DNA of 64,000 bases from Sideroxyarcus sp045866275 (GCA_045866275.1 BAAFRX010000010.1:1-64000); one strand, 5' to 3'; shown: positions 1 through 9,638, counted from the first letter of the stretch. Notes: a model not told the origin generated them from the letters alone. Made by a program: numbers and translations.

Positions 1-117
1 CCCGCAGGCAGAAGTCCAGCTTGCAACAAGGCCGGATATAAGACTGCAGCCGATTTCTGGTTTTACCAAAACACGACAAATCTCTTGCTAAACCGGGAGG
101 CGTCCATATAAAAAATC

Positions 118-1299
118 ATGTCTGTGATCAAAATGACCGATCTGGATCTCAAGGGCAAACGCGTCCTGATCCGCTCCGATTTGAATGTCCCCGTGAAAGA
201 CGGGAAAGTGACTTCCGATGCACGTATCACCGCCTCCATGGCGACCATCAACGCGGCACTGAAAGCAGGCGCCAAGGTGATGGTAACTTCCCATCTGGGG
301 CGCCCAACCGAAGGTGAGTATTCCGAAGAGAATTCGCTCAAGCCCGTGGCCGACACCATCGCCAACAAGCTGGGCAAGCCCGTGCGCCTGATCAAGGACT
401 GGGTGGACGGAGGTTTCAACGTTGCCGAGGGCGAATTGGTACTGCTGGAAAATTGCCGCTTCAACAAGGGCGAAAAGAAAAGCACCGATGAACTGGCGAA
501 GAAATATGCCGCGCTGTGCGACGTATTCGTGATGGATGCATTCGGCACGGCTCACCGCGCCGAAGCCTCCACCCACGGCGTGGCAAAATTCGCCCCGGTC
601 GCGGCCGCAGGCATTTTGCTGACCGAGGAACTGGAAGCACTGACCAAGGCGCTGCTCAACCCGGCGCGGCCTATGGTGGCCATCGTCGGCGGCTCCAAGG
701 TTTCGACCAAGCTGACCGTGCTGGAGTCCTTGTCCGAGAAGTGCGAACAACTGGTGGTCGGTGGCGGCATCGCCAATACCTTCCTCAAGGCGGCCGGCAA
801 GAATGTGGGCAAGTCGCTGTGCGAGGATGATCTGGTGCCAACCGCCCAGGCGCTGATGGCCAAGATGCAGGCGCGTGGCGCGACCATCCCCATCGCGGTG
901 GATGTGGTGTGCGGCAAGAAATTCGATGCCAACGAGCCCGCTGTCCTGAAAGACGCGGGCGATGTGGCCGACGACGACATGATTTTCGACATCGGCCCAA
1001 AGTCCGCGCAGCAGTTGGCCGACATCATCATGCAGGCGGGCACCGTGGTGTGGAACGGTCCGGTCGGCGTGTTCGAGTTCGACCAGTTCGGCGCAGGCAC
1101 CAAAACAATCGCCATGGCGATCGCCAATACCAAGGCATTCACGTTGGCGGGCGGCGGCGACACCATCGCGGCGATCCAGAAGTACGACATCTACGACAAG
1201 GTGTCCTATATCTCCACCGCCGGCGGTGCGTTCCTGGAATTCCTCGAAGGCAAGACTTTGCCGGCGGTGGCGATTCTGGAAGAACGCGCCAAACAATAA
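118..1299 (+). CDS. pgk: Phosphoglycerate kinase
   Basis: This enzyme interconverts 1,3-bisphosphoglycerate/ADP and 3-phosphoglycerate/ATP in the cytosol. In an autotroph it runs towards 1,3-BPG in the Calvin cycle. The 393-residue length is normal. The N-terminus carries the substrate-binding RSDLNVP block (about residues 19-25), followed by TSHLGRP, GGSKVSTKL and, near the C-terminus, the nucleotide-binding GGGDT loop. The ATG at 118 gives the usual MSVIKMTDL start. The only purine-rich Shine-Dalgarno candidate (GGGAGG near 95) is rather far upstream. It is first in a pgk-pyk-fba run with 15-60 bp gaps, a common betaproteobacterial arrangement. The upstream 117 bp hold no recognisable gene. 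Confidence 0.97.
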   Translation: MSVIKMTDLDLKGKRVLIRSDLNVPVKDGKVTSDARITASMATINAALKAGAKVMVTSHLGRPTEGEYSEENSLKPVADTIANKLGKPVRLIKDWVDGGFNVAEGELVLLENCRFNKGEKKSTDELAKKYAALCDVFVMDAFGTAHRAEASTHGVAKFAPVAAAGILLTEELEALTKALLNPARPMVAIVGGSKVSTKLTVLESLSEKCEQLVVGGGIANTFLKAAGKNVGKSLCEDDLVPTAQALMAKMQARGATIPIAVDVVCGKKFDANEPAVLKDAGDVADDDMIFDIGPKSAQQLADIIMQAGTVVWNGPVGVFEFDQFGAGTKTIAMAIANTKAFTLAGGGDTIAAIQKYDIYDKVSYISTAGGAFLEFLEGKTLPAVAILEERAKQ

Positions 1300-1314
1300 T
1301 TCATCAGGAATCAC

Positions 1315-2763
1315 ATGCTGCGTAGAACCAAAATTGTTGCAACGCTGGGGCCCGCCTCCAGCGATCAGAAGGTATTGGAGCAAATGATCCGCGCCGGAGT
1401 CGATCTGGTGCGGATGAATTTCTCGCATGGCTCGGCACAGGATCACATGAAGCGTGCCGAAACCGTGCGCGCGGCCGCCGCATCGGTCGGTCGCACTGTG
1501 GGGATTCTGGCCGATCTGCAAGGACCCAAGATCAGGGTGCGCAAATTCGAGAATGACAAGATCGTCCTGAAAAAAGGGGATGCCTTCATTCTGGACGCCG
1601 CACTGGACGGCCTGGGTAACCAGGAGCGCGTCGGCTTGGACTACAAGGAGCTCCCCGACGATGTGGAAGTTGGCACCGTGCTGTTGCTTAACGACGGTAT
1701 GCTGGAATTCCATGTTACCGGAGTCAAAGGACCCGAAGTGCATTGCGTTGTCGTGCGCGGCGGCGTGCTGTCCAACAACAAGGGGATCAATCGCAAGGGC
1801 GGCGGACTGACTGCGCCGGCCCTGACCGAGAAGGACAAGGAAGACATCAAGACGGCAGCCCTGATCAAGGCCGACTATCTGGCGGTGTCGTTTCCCCGCT
1901 CCGCGGACGACATGAAGCTGGCGCGCGAACTGATGCATGCGGCCGGGGGCAAGTCCATGCTGATGGCCAAGATCGAGCGCGCCGAAGCGATTCCGGTTTT
2001 GGCCGACATCATCGATGCGTCCGATGCCATCATGGTGGCGCGCGGCGATCTTTCGGTGGAAGTCGGCGATGCGGCCGTGCCGGGCCTGCAAAAGAAAATG
2101 ATCCGGCTGGCGCGCGCCAGGAACCGGCTGGTCATCACCGCCACCCAGATGATGGAGTCGATGATCACCAGCCCGATTCCGACCCGTGCCGAAGTATCCG
2201 ATGTGGCGAATGCCGTGCTGGACGGAACCGACGCCGTGATGTTGTCGGCGGAAACGGCGGTCGGCGATTATCCGGTGGAAACCATCGAGGCGATGGCGCG
2301 CATTTGTCTCAAGGCGGAACGTGAAGCGGAGGATCATGCGATCGACCGCCGCGGCGCGCACCAGAAATTTACCCGCATCGACCAGTCGATCGCCATGTCG
2401 GCATTGTTTGCGGCTTCCCATTTCAAGGTCAAGGCCATCGTCGCGATGACCCAATCCGGTTCGACCGCGCTGTGGATGTCGCGCGTGAACGCGAGTGTGC
2501 CGATCTTTGCCATGACGCCGGTGACCGAGACGCTGACCAAAGTGACGCTGTTCAGTGGCGTGCATCCGGTGCTGTTCCCGAGTGACAGGGCGAAGCAAAC
2601 CGCACAGGAACTGATCGACGCGGAGCTGGAGTTGGTCAGACTGGGTTATGTCGAAGAGGGTGATCTGATCGTGATTACCGTGGGCGAAGCGGTGGGAAAA
2701 TCCGGCCATACCAATACCCTCAAGATCGTCAAGGTTGGCGACCACCGCAAAAATAGTCTTTAA
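1315..2763 (+). CDS. pyk: Pyruvate kinase
   Basis: It transfers phosphate from phosphoenolpyruvate to ADP in lower glycolysis. The 482 residues start with the classic RRTKIVATLGPAS motif. They contain MVARGDLSVEVG in the barrel domain, the catalytic-loop TATQMMESMI region and DGTDAVMLSAETAVG, and end with the C-terminal allosteric domain. A purine-rich site (CAGGAA) lies 7-8 bp before the ATG. The gap to pgk is 15 bp, so the two are almost certainly co-transcribed. Length and motifs are typical and nothing looks degraded. Confidence 0.97.
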   Translation: MLRRTKIVATLGPASSDQKVLEQMIRAGVDLVRMNFSHGSAQDHMKRAETVRAAAASVGRTVGILADLQGPKIRVRKFENDKIVLKKGDAFILDAALDGLGNQERVGLDYKELPDDVEVGTVLLLNDGMLEFHVTGVKGPEVHCVVVRGGVLSNNKGINRKGGGLTAPALTEKDKEDIKTAALIKADYLAVSFPRSADDMKLARELMHAAGGKSMLMAKIERAEAIPVLADIIDASDAIMVARGDLSVEVGDAAVPGLQKKMIRLARARNRLVITATQMMESMITSPIPTRAEVSDVANAVLDGTDAVMLSAETAVGDYPVETIEAMARICLKAEREAEDHAIDRRGAHQKFTRIDQSIAMSALFAASHFKVKAIVAMTQSGSTALWMSRVNASVPIFAMTPVTETLTKVTLFSGVHPVLFPSDRAKQTAQELIDAELELVRLGYVEEGDLIVITVGEAVGKSGHTNTLKIVKVGDHRKNSL

Positions 2764-2823
2764 TGCACCAGCTTTTAACGAACGCTACATAGATCTGAAT
2801 TTTTATTTCATCAGGAGGAAGAA

Positions 2824-3888
2824 ATGGCACTCGTCTCATTGCGTCAACTACTCGATCACGCCGCAGAACACAGCTATGGCCTGCCGGCATTCAACGTCAA
2901 CAATCTGGAGCAGGTCAAAGCCATCATGGAAGCGGCTGACGAATGCAACAGCCCGGTCATCATGCAAGGCTCGGCCGGCGCGCGCAAATACGCGGGCGAA
3001 CCGTTCCTGCGCCATCTGATCGAAGCAGCGGTCGAGATGTACCCGCACATTCCCGTCGTCATGCACCAGGACCACGGCGCATCGCCGGCCGTGTGCATCA
3101 ACGCCATCAAATCTGGCTTCTCCAGCGTGATGATGGACGGTTCGCTGATGACCGACGGCAAGACGCCTTCGTCGTTCGAATACAACGTCAACGTGACGCG
3201 CAGCGTGGTGGAAATGTCGCACGCGGTGGGTGTTTCGGTCGAAGGCGAACTGGGCTGCCTGGGTTCCCTGGAATCCGGCCACGGCGAAAAGGAAGACGGC
3301 CACGGCGCGGAAGGTGTGCTGAGCCACGACCAGTTGCTGACCGACCCGAATGAAGCGGCCGAATTCGTCAAGCTGACCCAGGTGGATGCGCTGGCCATCG
3401 CCATCGGCACCTCGCACGGCGCATACAAGTTCACCAAGCCGCCCACAGGTGACACTTTGGCGATCAGCCGCATCAAGGAGATCCATGCGCGCATCCCCAA
3501 CACGCACCTGGTGATGCACGGCTCTTCCTCGGTGGAACAGGAATGGCTGAAAATCATCAACGAATTCGGCGGCGCGATGCCGCAAACCTACGGGGTGCCG
3601 GTGGCCGAAATCGTCGAAGGCATCAAGCATGGCGTGCGCAAGGTGAACATCGATACCGACCTGCGCATGGCCTCCACCGGCGCGACACGCCGTTATCTGA
3701 TGCAAAACCCCAAGGACTTCGACCCGCGCAAATTCCTCGCCGAAACCACCAAAGCGATGCGCGCCGTGTGCAAGTCGCGCTACGAAGCCTTCGGCTCTGC
3801 AGGGATGGCCGACAAGATCAAACCGATCTCACTGGAAAAGATGGCAAACCGTTATGCCAAGGGCGAACTGAACGCAATCATCAAGTAA
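2824..3888 (+). CDS. fba: Fructose-bisphosphate aldolase, class II (Calvin-cycle type)
   Basis: A zinc-dependent aldolase that condenses DHAP with glyceraldehyde 3-phosphate, or with erythrose 4-phosphate, in gluconeogenesis and the Calvin cycle. The 354-residue length and the start MALVSLRQLLDHAAE match the CbbA/Fba subtype of autotrophic proteobacteria. Metal and substrate motifs are visible: VVMHQDHG with zinc-ligand histidine, GELGCLGSLE, MHGSSS and the VNIDTDLRMA phosphate-binding loop. A strong AGGAGG Shine-Dalgarno sequence lies 6 bp before the ATG. It closes the pgk-pyk-fba unit and is followed by an intrinsic terminator. Confidence 0.96.
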   Translation: MALVSLRQLLDHAAEHSYGLPAFNVNNLEQVKAIMEAADECNSPVIMQGSAGARKYAGEPFLRHLIEAAVEMYPHIPVVMHQDHGASPAVCINAIKSGFSSVMMDGSLMTDGKTPSSFEYNVNVTRSVVEMSHAVGVSVEGELGCLGSLESGHGEKEDGHGAEGVLSHDQLLTDPNEAAEFVKLTQVDALAIAIGTSHGAYKFTKPPTGDTLAISRIKEIHARIPNTHLVMHGSSSVEQEWLKIINEFGGAMPQTYGVPVAEIVEGIKHGVRKVNIDTDLRMASTGATRRYLMQNPKDFDPRKFLAETTKAMRAVCKSRYEAFGSAGMADKIKPISLEKMANRYAKGELNAIIK

Positions 3889-3907
3889 GCAAAGTCGGCT
3901 TGGGCAA

Positions 3908-4867
3908 TCATGAAGCGGCCTTCGGGCCGCTTTTATTTTGGCGCGCGGTGCTTCCCGCAACGCTGGCTGCTCCCGCATTGTGTGATTGTGAAAGCAAAAA
4001 GCGTTCGAATTCGGCAGAGGCCAAGGAAGGACGCTTGTCTTTGCGTTGCACGAGGTACCAGTGCCGCACAATGGGAAATTCTTCGACATCGAGCACCAAC
4101 AGACGCCGGGTTTCCAGCTCAAGTTCAATGGCATGGCGCGAGATGATGCCGATCCCCATTCCGGCCTGCACCGACTGCTTGATGGCCTCGTTGGTGTCCA
4201 TCTCCATGTGCGCCGGCAAGGGCAGCGCATGGCTGTCAAAATAACGCTCGACCACGGCCCGCGTGCCGGAGCCCTTCTCGCGCAGCAGAAACGTTTCGCT
4301 GGCAAGATTTTGAGCCTTGATCTTTTTACGTTTTGCCAAAGGATGGGCAGGGGCCGCAATCACCACCAGCGGGTTCGGCAGAAAAGATTCGGCCAGCATG
4401 TCGGTCCCCTGCGGCGGTTGCCCCATGATGGCGAGATCGGCGATATTGTCCGCGAGCTGGCGCATCACGGCGTCGCGGTTGGCGACGGAAAGCCCTACTT
4501 GAATCCTGGGGTGGGCCTGGATGAACCGCGCCAGCAGTTGCGGCATGAAATAATTTGCGGTGCTGACGGCGGTGATGTTCAGATGACCGTGCTCCAGACC
4601 CTTCATGGCATCGAACACGCCCTCCATCTCCTGCATCAATTGCAATACCGCGCGGGCGTAATGCAGCATTTCGCGTCCCGCCTCGGTCAAAAACAGTGTC
4701 TTGCCGACTTGCTCGAACAGGGGCAATCCGATAGTCTGTTCAGCCTGCTTGATCTGCATGGAGACTGCGGGTTGCGACAGGAACAATTCAGCAGCGGCGC
4801 GCGAATGATTCAAATGGCGCGCGACGCTCTCGAAAACCTGCAGTTGTCGCAAACTCAATGGCAGCAT
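3908..4867 (-). CDS. cbbR: LysR-type transcriptional regulator, probable CbbR
   Basis: A 319-residue LTTR. The N-terminal winged helix-turn-helix (about residues 1-60) has the characteristic LRQLQVFESVARHLNHSRAAAELFLSQ pattern, split here across the helix pair, and is followed by the periplasmic-binding-like effector domain. It is divergent from the form II RuBisCO gene, with a 128-bp shared regulatory region. That is the standard arrangement for CbbR, which activates cbb operons in response to Calvin-cycle metabolites or NADPH. The assignment as CbbR rests mostly on this context. Its last codons lie in the fba terminator hairpin. Confidence 0.9.
   Translation of the reverse strand: MLPLSLRQLQVFESVARHLNHSRAAAELFLSQPAVSMQIKQAEQTIGLPLFEQVGKTLFLTEAGREMLHYARAVLQLMQEMEGVFDAMKGLEHGHLNITAVSTANYFMPQLLARFIQAHPRIQVGLSVANRDAVMRQLADNIADLAIMGQPPQGTDMLAESFLPNPLVVIAAPAHPLAKRKKIKAQNLASETFLLREKGSGTRAVVERYFDSHALPLPAHMEMDTNEAIKQSVQAGMGIGIISRHAIELELETRRLLVLDVEEFPIVRHWYLVQRKDKRPSLASAEFERFLLSQSHNAGAASVAGSTARQNKSGPKAAS
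3913..3939 (+). terminator. Rho-independent terminator after fba
   Basis: An 8-bp perfect stem AAGCGGCC/GGCCGCTT with a stable TTCG tetraloop is followed by TTTATTTT on the plus strand. It ends the pgk-pyk-fba transcript. The same bases encode the last residues of the oppositely oriented LysR-type regulator. Confidence 0.9.
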
Positions 4868-4883
4868 GGTGGCGGAATTTTAA

Positions 4884-4904
4884 ACCATAAGATTAACTTA
4901 TGGT
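4884..4904. promoter_or_regulatory. Candidate CbbR operator (21-bp palindrome)
   Basis: A perfect inverted repeat ACCATAAG-N5-CTTATGGT lies 17 bp upstream of the cbbR start codon and about 90 bp before the cbbM ATG. It contains the LysR-type T-N11-A core. Position and symmetry fit an autoregulatory/activator binding site for CbbR. A TTGACT hexamer at 4919-4924 may be the cbbM -35 box, but no convincing -10 box was found. Confidence 0.7.
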
Positions 4905-4995
4905 TCTGATAAAAACATTTGACTATTATTTATATTAGCAAGGCCGTAAAGTCCAACCCGTAGCAAGAACATTTCAACGACAAGAGGAGAACGCA

Positions 4996-6408
4996 ATGGA
5001 TCAATCGAATCGCTATTCCAACCTTAACCTGAAAGAAGCTGACCTGATTGCCGGTGGCAAACATTTGCTGGTGGCGTACAAGCTGAAGCCGGCCAAGGGA
5101 CATGGCTTCCTGGAAGTGGCATCGCACATTGCCGCTGAATCTTCTACTGGTACTAACGTGGAAGTGTCCACCACCGACGACTTCACGCGCGGCGTTGACG
5201 CGCTGGTCTATGAAGTGGACGAGACTGCATTCGGTGACGATCCTGTGAAGGGCGGCGGTCTGATGAAGATCGCTTACCCGGTCGAACTGTTCGACCCCAA
5301 CCTGATCGACGGCCACTTCAACGTGTCCCATATGTGGTCCCTGATCCTGGGTAACAACCAGGGTATGGGCGACCACGTCGGCCTGCGCATGCTGGACTTC
5401 CTGGTACCTGAAGTCATGATCCGCAAGTTCGATGGTCCGAGCGCCGGTATCGCTGACCTGTGGAAGGTGCTGGGTCGTCCGGAAGTGAACGGCGGCTACA
5501 TCGCCGGTACCATCATCAAGCCGAAGCTGGGTCTGCGTCCTGAGCCGTTCGCCAAGGCCTGTTACGACTTCTGGCTGGGCGGCGACTTCATCAAGAACGA
5601 TGAGCCGCAAGCCAACCAGCCGTTCTGCCCGATGGAAGTGGTCATCCCCAAGGTCGTGCAAGCGATGGACAAGGCCCAGCAGGAAACCGGCCAGGCCAAG
5701 CTGTTCTCCGCCAACATCACCGCCGACTTCCATGGCGAGATGATCAAGCGTGGCGAATACATCCTGGGTGAGTTCGCCAAGATCGGTTCCGAGAAGCACG
5801 TCGCCTTCCTGGTGGATGGCTTCGTGACCGGCCCCGCAGGTGTGACCACTGCACGTCGTGCCTTCCCCGACACCTTCCTGCACTTCCACCGCGCAGGTCA
5901 CGGTGCAGTGACTTCCTACAAGTCGCCGATGGGTATGGATCCGCTGTGCTACATGAAGCTGTCCCGTCTGATGGGTGCTTCCGGCATCCACACCGGCACC
6001 ATGGGCTACGGCAAGATGGAAGGCCACGCCAAGGAAACCGTGCTGGCTTACATGCTGGAGCGCGACGAGTGCCAGGGACCTTACTTCTACCAGAAGTGGT
6101 ACGGCATGAAGCCGACCGCACCGATCATCTCCGGCGGTATGAACGCGCTGCGTCTGCCTGGCTTCTTCCAGAACCTTGGCCACGGCAACGTGATCAACAC
6201 CTGCGGCGGTGGTTCCTTCGGTCACATCGACAGCCCGGCAGCCGGTGGTATCTCCCTCGGCCAGGCTTACGAGTGCTGGAAGTCCGGTACCGATCCGATC
6301 GAATACGCGAAGACCCACAAGGAGTTCGCCCGCGCCTTTGATTCCTTCCCCAAGGATGCCGACAAGCTGTTCCCGGGCTGGCGGGACAAGATTGGCGCAC
6401 ACAAATAA
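4996..6408 (+). CDS. cbbM: Ribulose-bisphosphate carboxylase, form II
   Basis: Carboxylates ribulose 1,5-bisphosphate to two 3-phosphoglycerates. It works as a large-subunit-only enzyme with no small subunit gene nearby. The 470-residue protein has form II signatures. K175 lies in IIKPKLGLRP. The carbamylated lysine is K200 with metal ligands D202/E203 in GGDFIKNDEP. Loop-6 lysine is K340 in GTMGYGKMEG. All catalytic residues are present. A strong AGAGGAGA Shine-Dalgarno sequence precedes the ATG. Form II enzymes have low CO2/O2 specificity, fitting a micro-oxic, CO2-rich habitat (inference). cbbQ and cbbO follow after a terminator. Confidence 0.98.
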   Translation: MDQSNRYSNLNLKEADLIAGGKHLLVAYKLKPAKGHGFLEVASHIAAESSTGTNVEVSTTDDFTRGVDALVYEVDETAFGDDPVKGGGLMKIAYPVELFDPNLIDGHFNVSHMWSLILGNNQGMGDHVGLRMLDFLVPEVMIRKFDGPSAGIADLWKVLGRPEVNGGYIAGTIIKPKLGLRPEPFAKACYDFWLGGDFIKNDEPQANQPFCPMEVVIPKVVQAMDKAQQETGQAKLFSANITADFHGEMIKRGEYILGEFAKIGSEKHVAFLVDGFVTGPAGVTTARRAFPDTFLHFHRAGHGAVTSYKSPMGMDPLCYMKLSRLMGASGIHTGTMGYGKMEGHAKETVLAYMLERDECQGPYFYQKWYGMKPTAPIISGGMNALRLPGFFQNLGHGNVINTCGGGSFGHIDSPAAGGISLGQAYECWKSGTDPIEYAKTHKEFARAFDSFPKDADKLFPGWRDKIGAHK

Positions 6409-6448
6409 GTTGCAAGTTCAGGCTGCATAGCTAAAAGCAATAAAAATG

Positions 6449-6476
6449 CGCCCCCACTTGCTGGGGGCGTTTTTTT
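6449..6476 (+). terminator. Intrinsic terminator after cbbM
   Basis: Stem CGCCCCC/GGGGGCG with a 7-nt loop and seven Ts. It sits between cbbM and cbbQ, so it probably attenuates rather than abolishes expression of cbbQO. That would give much more RuBisCO than activase. Confidence 0.88.
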
Positions 6477-6530
6477 CCAGGATTTAATACCGTTTTGCGT
6501 GTGAGGGCACATGCGGAACAGGAGTCAAAG

Positions 6531-7334
6531 ATGACCAACCAGAATCAATACACCGTCGGCAAGGAGCCGTTCTACCAAGCTCAGGGCGACGAAGTGCTGT
6601 TGTATGAAGCCGCTTACGCCGCGCGCCTGCCGGTCATGGTGAAGGGCCCGACGGGCTGCGGCAAATCGCGCTTTGTCGAATACATGGCGTGGAAACTCGG
6701 CAAGCCGTTGATCACCGTGGCATGTAACGAAGACATGACCGCCAGCGACCTGGTCGGGCGCTATCTGCTGGATGCCAACGGCACGCGCTGGCTGGATGGC
6801 CCGCTCACCACGGCGGCGCGCATTGGTGCGATCTGCTATCTGGACGAGATCGTCGAAGCGCGCCAGGACACCACCGTCGTCATCCACCCGCTGACCGACC
6901 ACCGCCGCACCCTGCCGCTGGACAAGAAAGGCGAGTTGATTGAAGCGCATCCCGATTTTCAACTGGTGATTTCCTACAACCCTGGCTACCAGTCGCTGAT
7001 GAAGGACTTGAAACAATCCACCAAGCAACGCTTCGCCGCGTTCGAGTTTGATTATCCTGCGCCCGCCATCGAGGCAGACATCCTGAGCAAGGAAGCCGGC
7101 ATCGAGCGCGCGCTGGCGGAGAAGCTGGTGCAGATCGGCCAGGCCGCGCGCAATCTCAAGGGGCATGGTCTCGACGAAGGCATTTCCACCCGTTTGCTGG
7201 TGTATGCCGCCACGCTGATCAAGCGCGGGGTCGAGTCGCAAGCTGCCTGCCGCATGGCGCTGGTGCGCCCGATCACCGACGATGCCGACATCCGCGACAC
7301 ACTGGATCACGCCATCGCGGCGACGTTCGGTTGA
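6531..7334 (+). CDS. cbbQ: RuBisCO activase AAA+ subunit CbbQ
   Basis: MoxR-type AAA+ ATPase that, with CbbO, removes inhibitory sugar phosphates from RuBisCO. Of the open frame's two start options, the ATG at 6531 is preferred. It has AGGAG 7 bp upstream and gives the usual 267 residues. Walker A is GPTGCGKS at residues 39-46, Walker B is CYLDEIVEA, and a sensor-like SYNPGYQS follows. The C-terminal all-alpha lid carries the GISTRLLVYAA stretch typical of CbbQ/NirQ/NorQ. The downstream vWA partner settles the identity as CbbQ rather than NorQ. Confidence 0.95.
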   Translation: MTNQNQYTVGKEPFYQAQGDEVLLYEAAYAARLPVMVKGPTGCGKSRFVEYMAWKLGKPLITVACNEDMTASDLVGRYLLDANGTRWLDGPLTTAARIGAICYLDEIVEARQDTTVVIHPLTDHRRTLPLDKKGELIEAHPDFQLVISYNPGYQSLMKDLKQSTKQRFAAFEFDYPAPAIEADILSKEAGIERALAEKLVQIGQAARNLKGHGLDEGISTRLLVYAATLIKRGVESQAACRMALVRPITDDADIRDTLDHAIAATFG

Positions 7335-7364
7335 TCGCAACGCAAGCGATGATGGATTGAGCAG

Positions 7365-9638
7365 ATGGCCAACCCCTTGCCCACGGATGAAATGCCGCAG
7401 GAGCTGATGCCCTACTGGGCGCAGCTCAATTGCAAATTTCCGCGCGTGGCGGCGGTGTTTCCCGAGTGTCTGCACCGCGCGCAAAGCGTGTTGTCGGCGC
7501 AGGGGCTGCATGACTACATCGAAAATGCGCGTTTTCTGGGCAAGATGGGGCGCGGCGCGGAGCCGTTACTGATCTTTCTGGAGGAGTGGCCGGAAGTGGC
7601 GCGTGTGCTGGGCGAAGCCGCGCTGGAGCCCACCATTGCTTTCGTGCAGCAGATGACACGCTCGCCCAACGGCCCGGCCATCGTGCCCTTCCTGCAATCT
7701 CTGCCAGCCAGCGCACGCCGTTTGGAAACACCGGAACTGTATGGTGAATATCTGCGTATCGCCGAAGGCTTGATGACGCGCACCACGGGTTCGGTACACG
7801 GCATCCACCAGACCTTCGCCAGCCCTGGTTTGCCGGAGCTGTTCAAGCAAACCCCATTCCTGCTGGCGCAACTGTCGCTGGCCGGGCTGCGCAACTGGGT
7901 GGACTACGGCATCGCTTATTACAACGACCATCCGGAGCGGCAGATCGAATACTTCAGCCTGCAATCGGCCGACAGCCGCGCGGTGTTGCAGCGCGAACGC
8001 CACGGCACGCTGCTGCAGGATCACGAGCGCAAGCTCGACCTGCTGCTGCGCGGGCTGTGGCGCGACGAAGCGGTGTTGCATCCCTATCCCACCGTGTTCG
8101 TCGAGGCGCAGCATGCGACGCAACCCTGGTTCGACGCGCACGGCATACGCCTGCCCGACGTGTGCGAGGACTGCAACGGAGTCGCCGGGCTCAATGTGTA
8201 TCGCGCCATGCTGGCGCACATCGCCGCCCACCGCCGCTACAGCCGCGCCATCATCGCGGACAATTTGAGTGTCCTGCAACGCTTCGCGCTGGAGGTGTTC
8301 GAGGACAGCCGCGTGGAATATCTGGCCATGCGCGAATATCCCGGCCTGCGCCGCCTGTTCCTGGCACTGCATCCGCAACCCAAGGAAGACGCGTGCGCGG
8401 GGCGCGAGGTTTCGGCAGTGCGCCACCGCCTGGCCATGCTGTCGCGCGCGATTCTGGATGGCGCGCATCCCTATCAGAACGAACGCGTGGCCGAATTCGC
8501 CGCGCGTTTCCACCAGCGCATGCAGCAGGACGACGGCAGCACGCAGGACATGGTGGAGCTGGCGGTGTTGTTCATCGCGCGCACCGCGCAACACAGCGAC
8601 TACCTGCCCGACGTGCATTTCGAGGACACGGAAGTGCCCTGGCGCGATGACAACCGCCACCTGTGGCTGTTCATCGAGGAGGAAGAAGACGAGGACGCTG
8701 CCGATCAGGAGCAGCAGCCGCCGGAACCGGAAGAGCCGCAGGGCTTGCCGCCGCGCCACTACGCCGAATGGGACTATCGCCATCAGCAATACCGCCCCGA
8801 CTGGGTCACCCTGTACGAGGGCTTGCACCCGCAGGGCAAGGCTTCCGACATCGACAAATTATTGGAAAAACACGCCGGGTTGTCCAAACGCTTGAAGAAA
8901 CTCCTCGACCTGCTCAAACCGCAGGACAAGGTGCGCATCCGCTACCAGGAAGAAGGCAGCGAACTCGACCTGGATGTCGCCTTGCGCTCCATCGTGGATT
9001 ACAGGAGCGGCGCGCAACCCGATCCGCGCATCAACATGAGCCACCGCAACGACGGGCGCAACATCGCCGTGATGGTGCTGCTGGATCTGTCCGCATCGCT
9101 CAATGAAAAAGCCTCGGGCAGCCAGCAGACCATCCTCGAATTGAGCCAGGAAGCCGTGACGATACTGGCGTGGGCGGTGCAACAACTGGGCGACCCGTTT
9201 GCCATTGCCGGTTTCCACTCCAACACGCGCCACGACGTGCGCTACCTGCACATCAAGGGTTACAGCGAGCCGTGGGACGATACGGTGAAGAGTCGGCTGG
9301 CTGCGATGCAAGCCAGCTATTCCACGCGCATGGGCGCGGCGATGCGCCATGCCGCGCATTACCTGGCGCAGCAACAGGCGGACAAGAAGCTGATGCTCAT
9401 CCTCACCGACGGCGAGCCCGCCGACATTGACAGCAAGGATGGCCGAATCCTGATCGAGGATGCGAAACAGGCCGTGCATGAACTGGACCGGCAGGGCATC
9501 TACAGTTATTGCATCAACCTCGATGCCAAGGCGGACGAGTATGTGGCAGACATTTTCGGCAGGCAGTACACCATCGTGGACAACGTCGCGCAGTTGCCTG
9601 AAAAGCTACCCGAGCTTTTCATATCTTTGACGAAGTGA
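7365..9638 (+). CDS. cbbO: RuBisCO activase adaptor CbbO (vWA domain)
   Basis: A 757-residue partner of CbbQ. Its C-terminal von Willebrand factor A domain (from about residue 560) has a MIDAS-type DLSASLN motif and a later LTDGEPADID. It recruits the CbbQ hexamer to RuBisCO. The N-terminal two thirds are helical, with an acidic, E/D-rich linker around residues 430-460. Spacing to cbbQ is 30 bp and the Shine-Dalgarno sequence is weak. Length is normal for the family and no break is visible. Confidence 0.94.
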   Translation: MANPLPTDEMPQELMPYWAQLNCKFPRVAAVFPECLHRAQSVLSAQGLHDYIENARFLGKMGRGAEPLLIFLEEWPEVARVLGEAALEPTIAFVQQMTRSPNGPAIVPFLQSLPASARRLETPELYGEYLRIAEGLMTRTTGSVHGIHQTFASPGLPELFKQTPFLLAQLSLAGLRNWVDYGIAYYNDHPERQIEYFSLQSADSRAVLQRERHGTLLQDHERKLDLLLRGLWRDEAVLHPYPTVFVEAQHATQPWFDAHGIRLPDVCEDCNGVAGLNVYRAMLAHIAAHRRYSRAIIADNLSVLQRFALEVFEDSRVEYLAMREYPGLRRLFLALHPQPKEDACAGREVSAVRHRLAMLSRAILDGAHPYQNERVAEFAARFHQRMQQDDGSTQDMVELAVLFIARTAQHSDYLPDVHFEDTEVPWRDDNRHLWLFIEEEEDEDAADQEQQPPEPEEPQGLPPRHYAEWDYRHQQYRPDWVTLYEGLHPQGKASDIDKLLEKHAGLSKRLKKLLDLLKPQDKVRIRYQEEGSELDLDVALRSIVDYRSGAQPDPRINMSHRNDGRNIAVMVLLDLSASLNEKASGSQQTILELSQEAVTILAWAVQQLGDPFAIAGFHSNTRHDVRYLHIKGYSEPWDDTVKSRLAAMQASYSTRMGAAMRHAAHYLAQQQADKKLMLILTDGEPADIDSKDGRILIEDAKQAVHELDRQGIYSYCINLDAKADEYVADIFGRQYTIVDNVAQLPEKLPELFISLTK

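Noticed and set aside
88..2745. 885-codon open frame on the minus strand opposite pgk and pyk
   Set aside because: It mirrors the codon structure of two certain genes, is His/Arg/Gly-rich without any known motif, and spans both genes and their gap. This is typical of GC-rich antisense frames.
4919..4945. Possible sigma-70 promoter for cbbM starting at TTGACT
   Set aside because: The -35 hexamer is good, but no acceptable -10 box lies 16-18 bp downstream, so only the CbbR operator was annotated.
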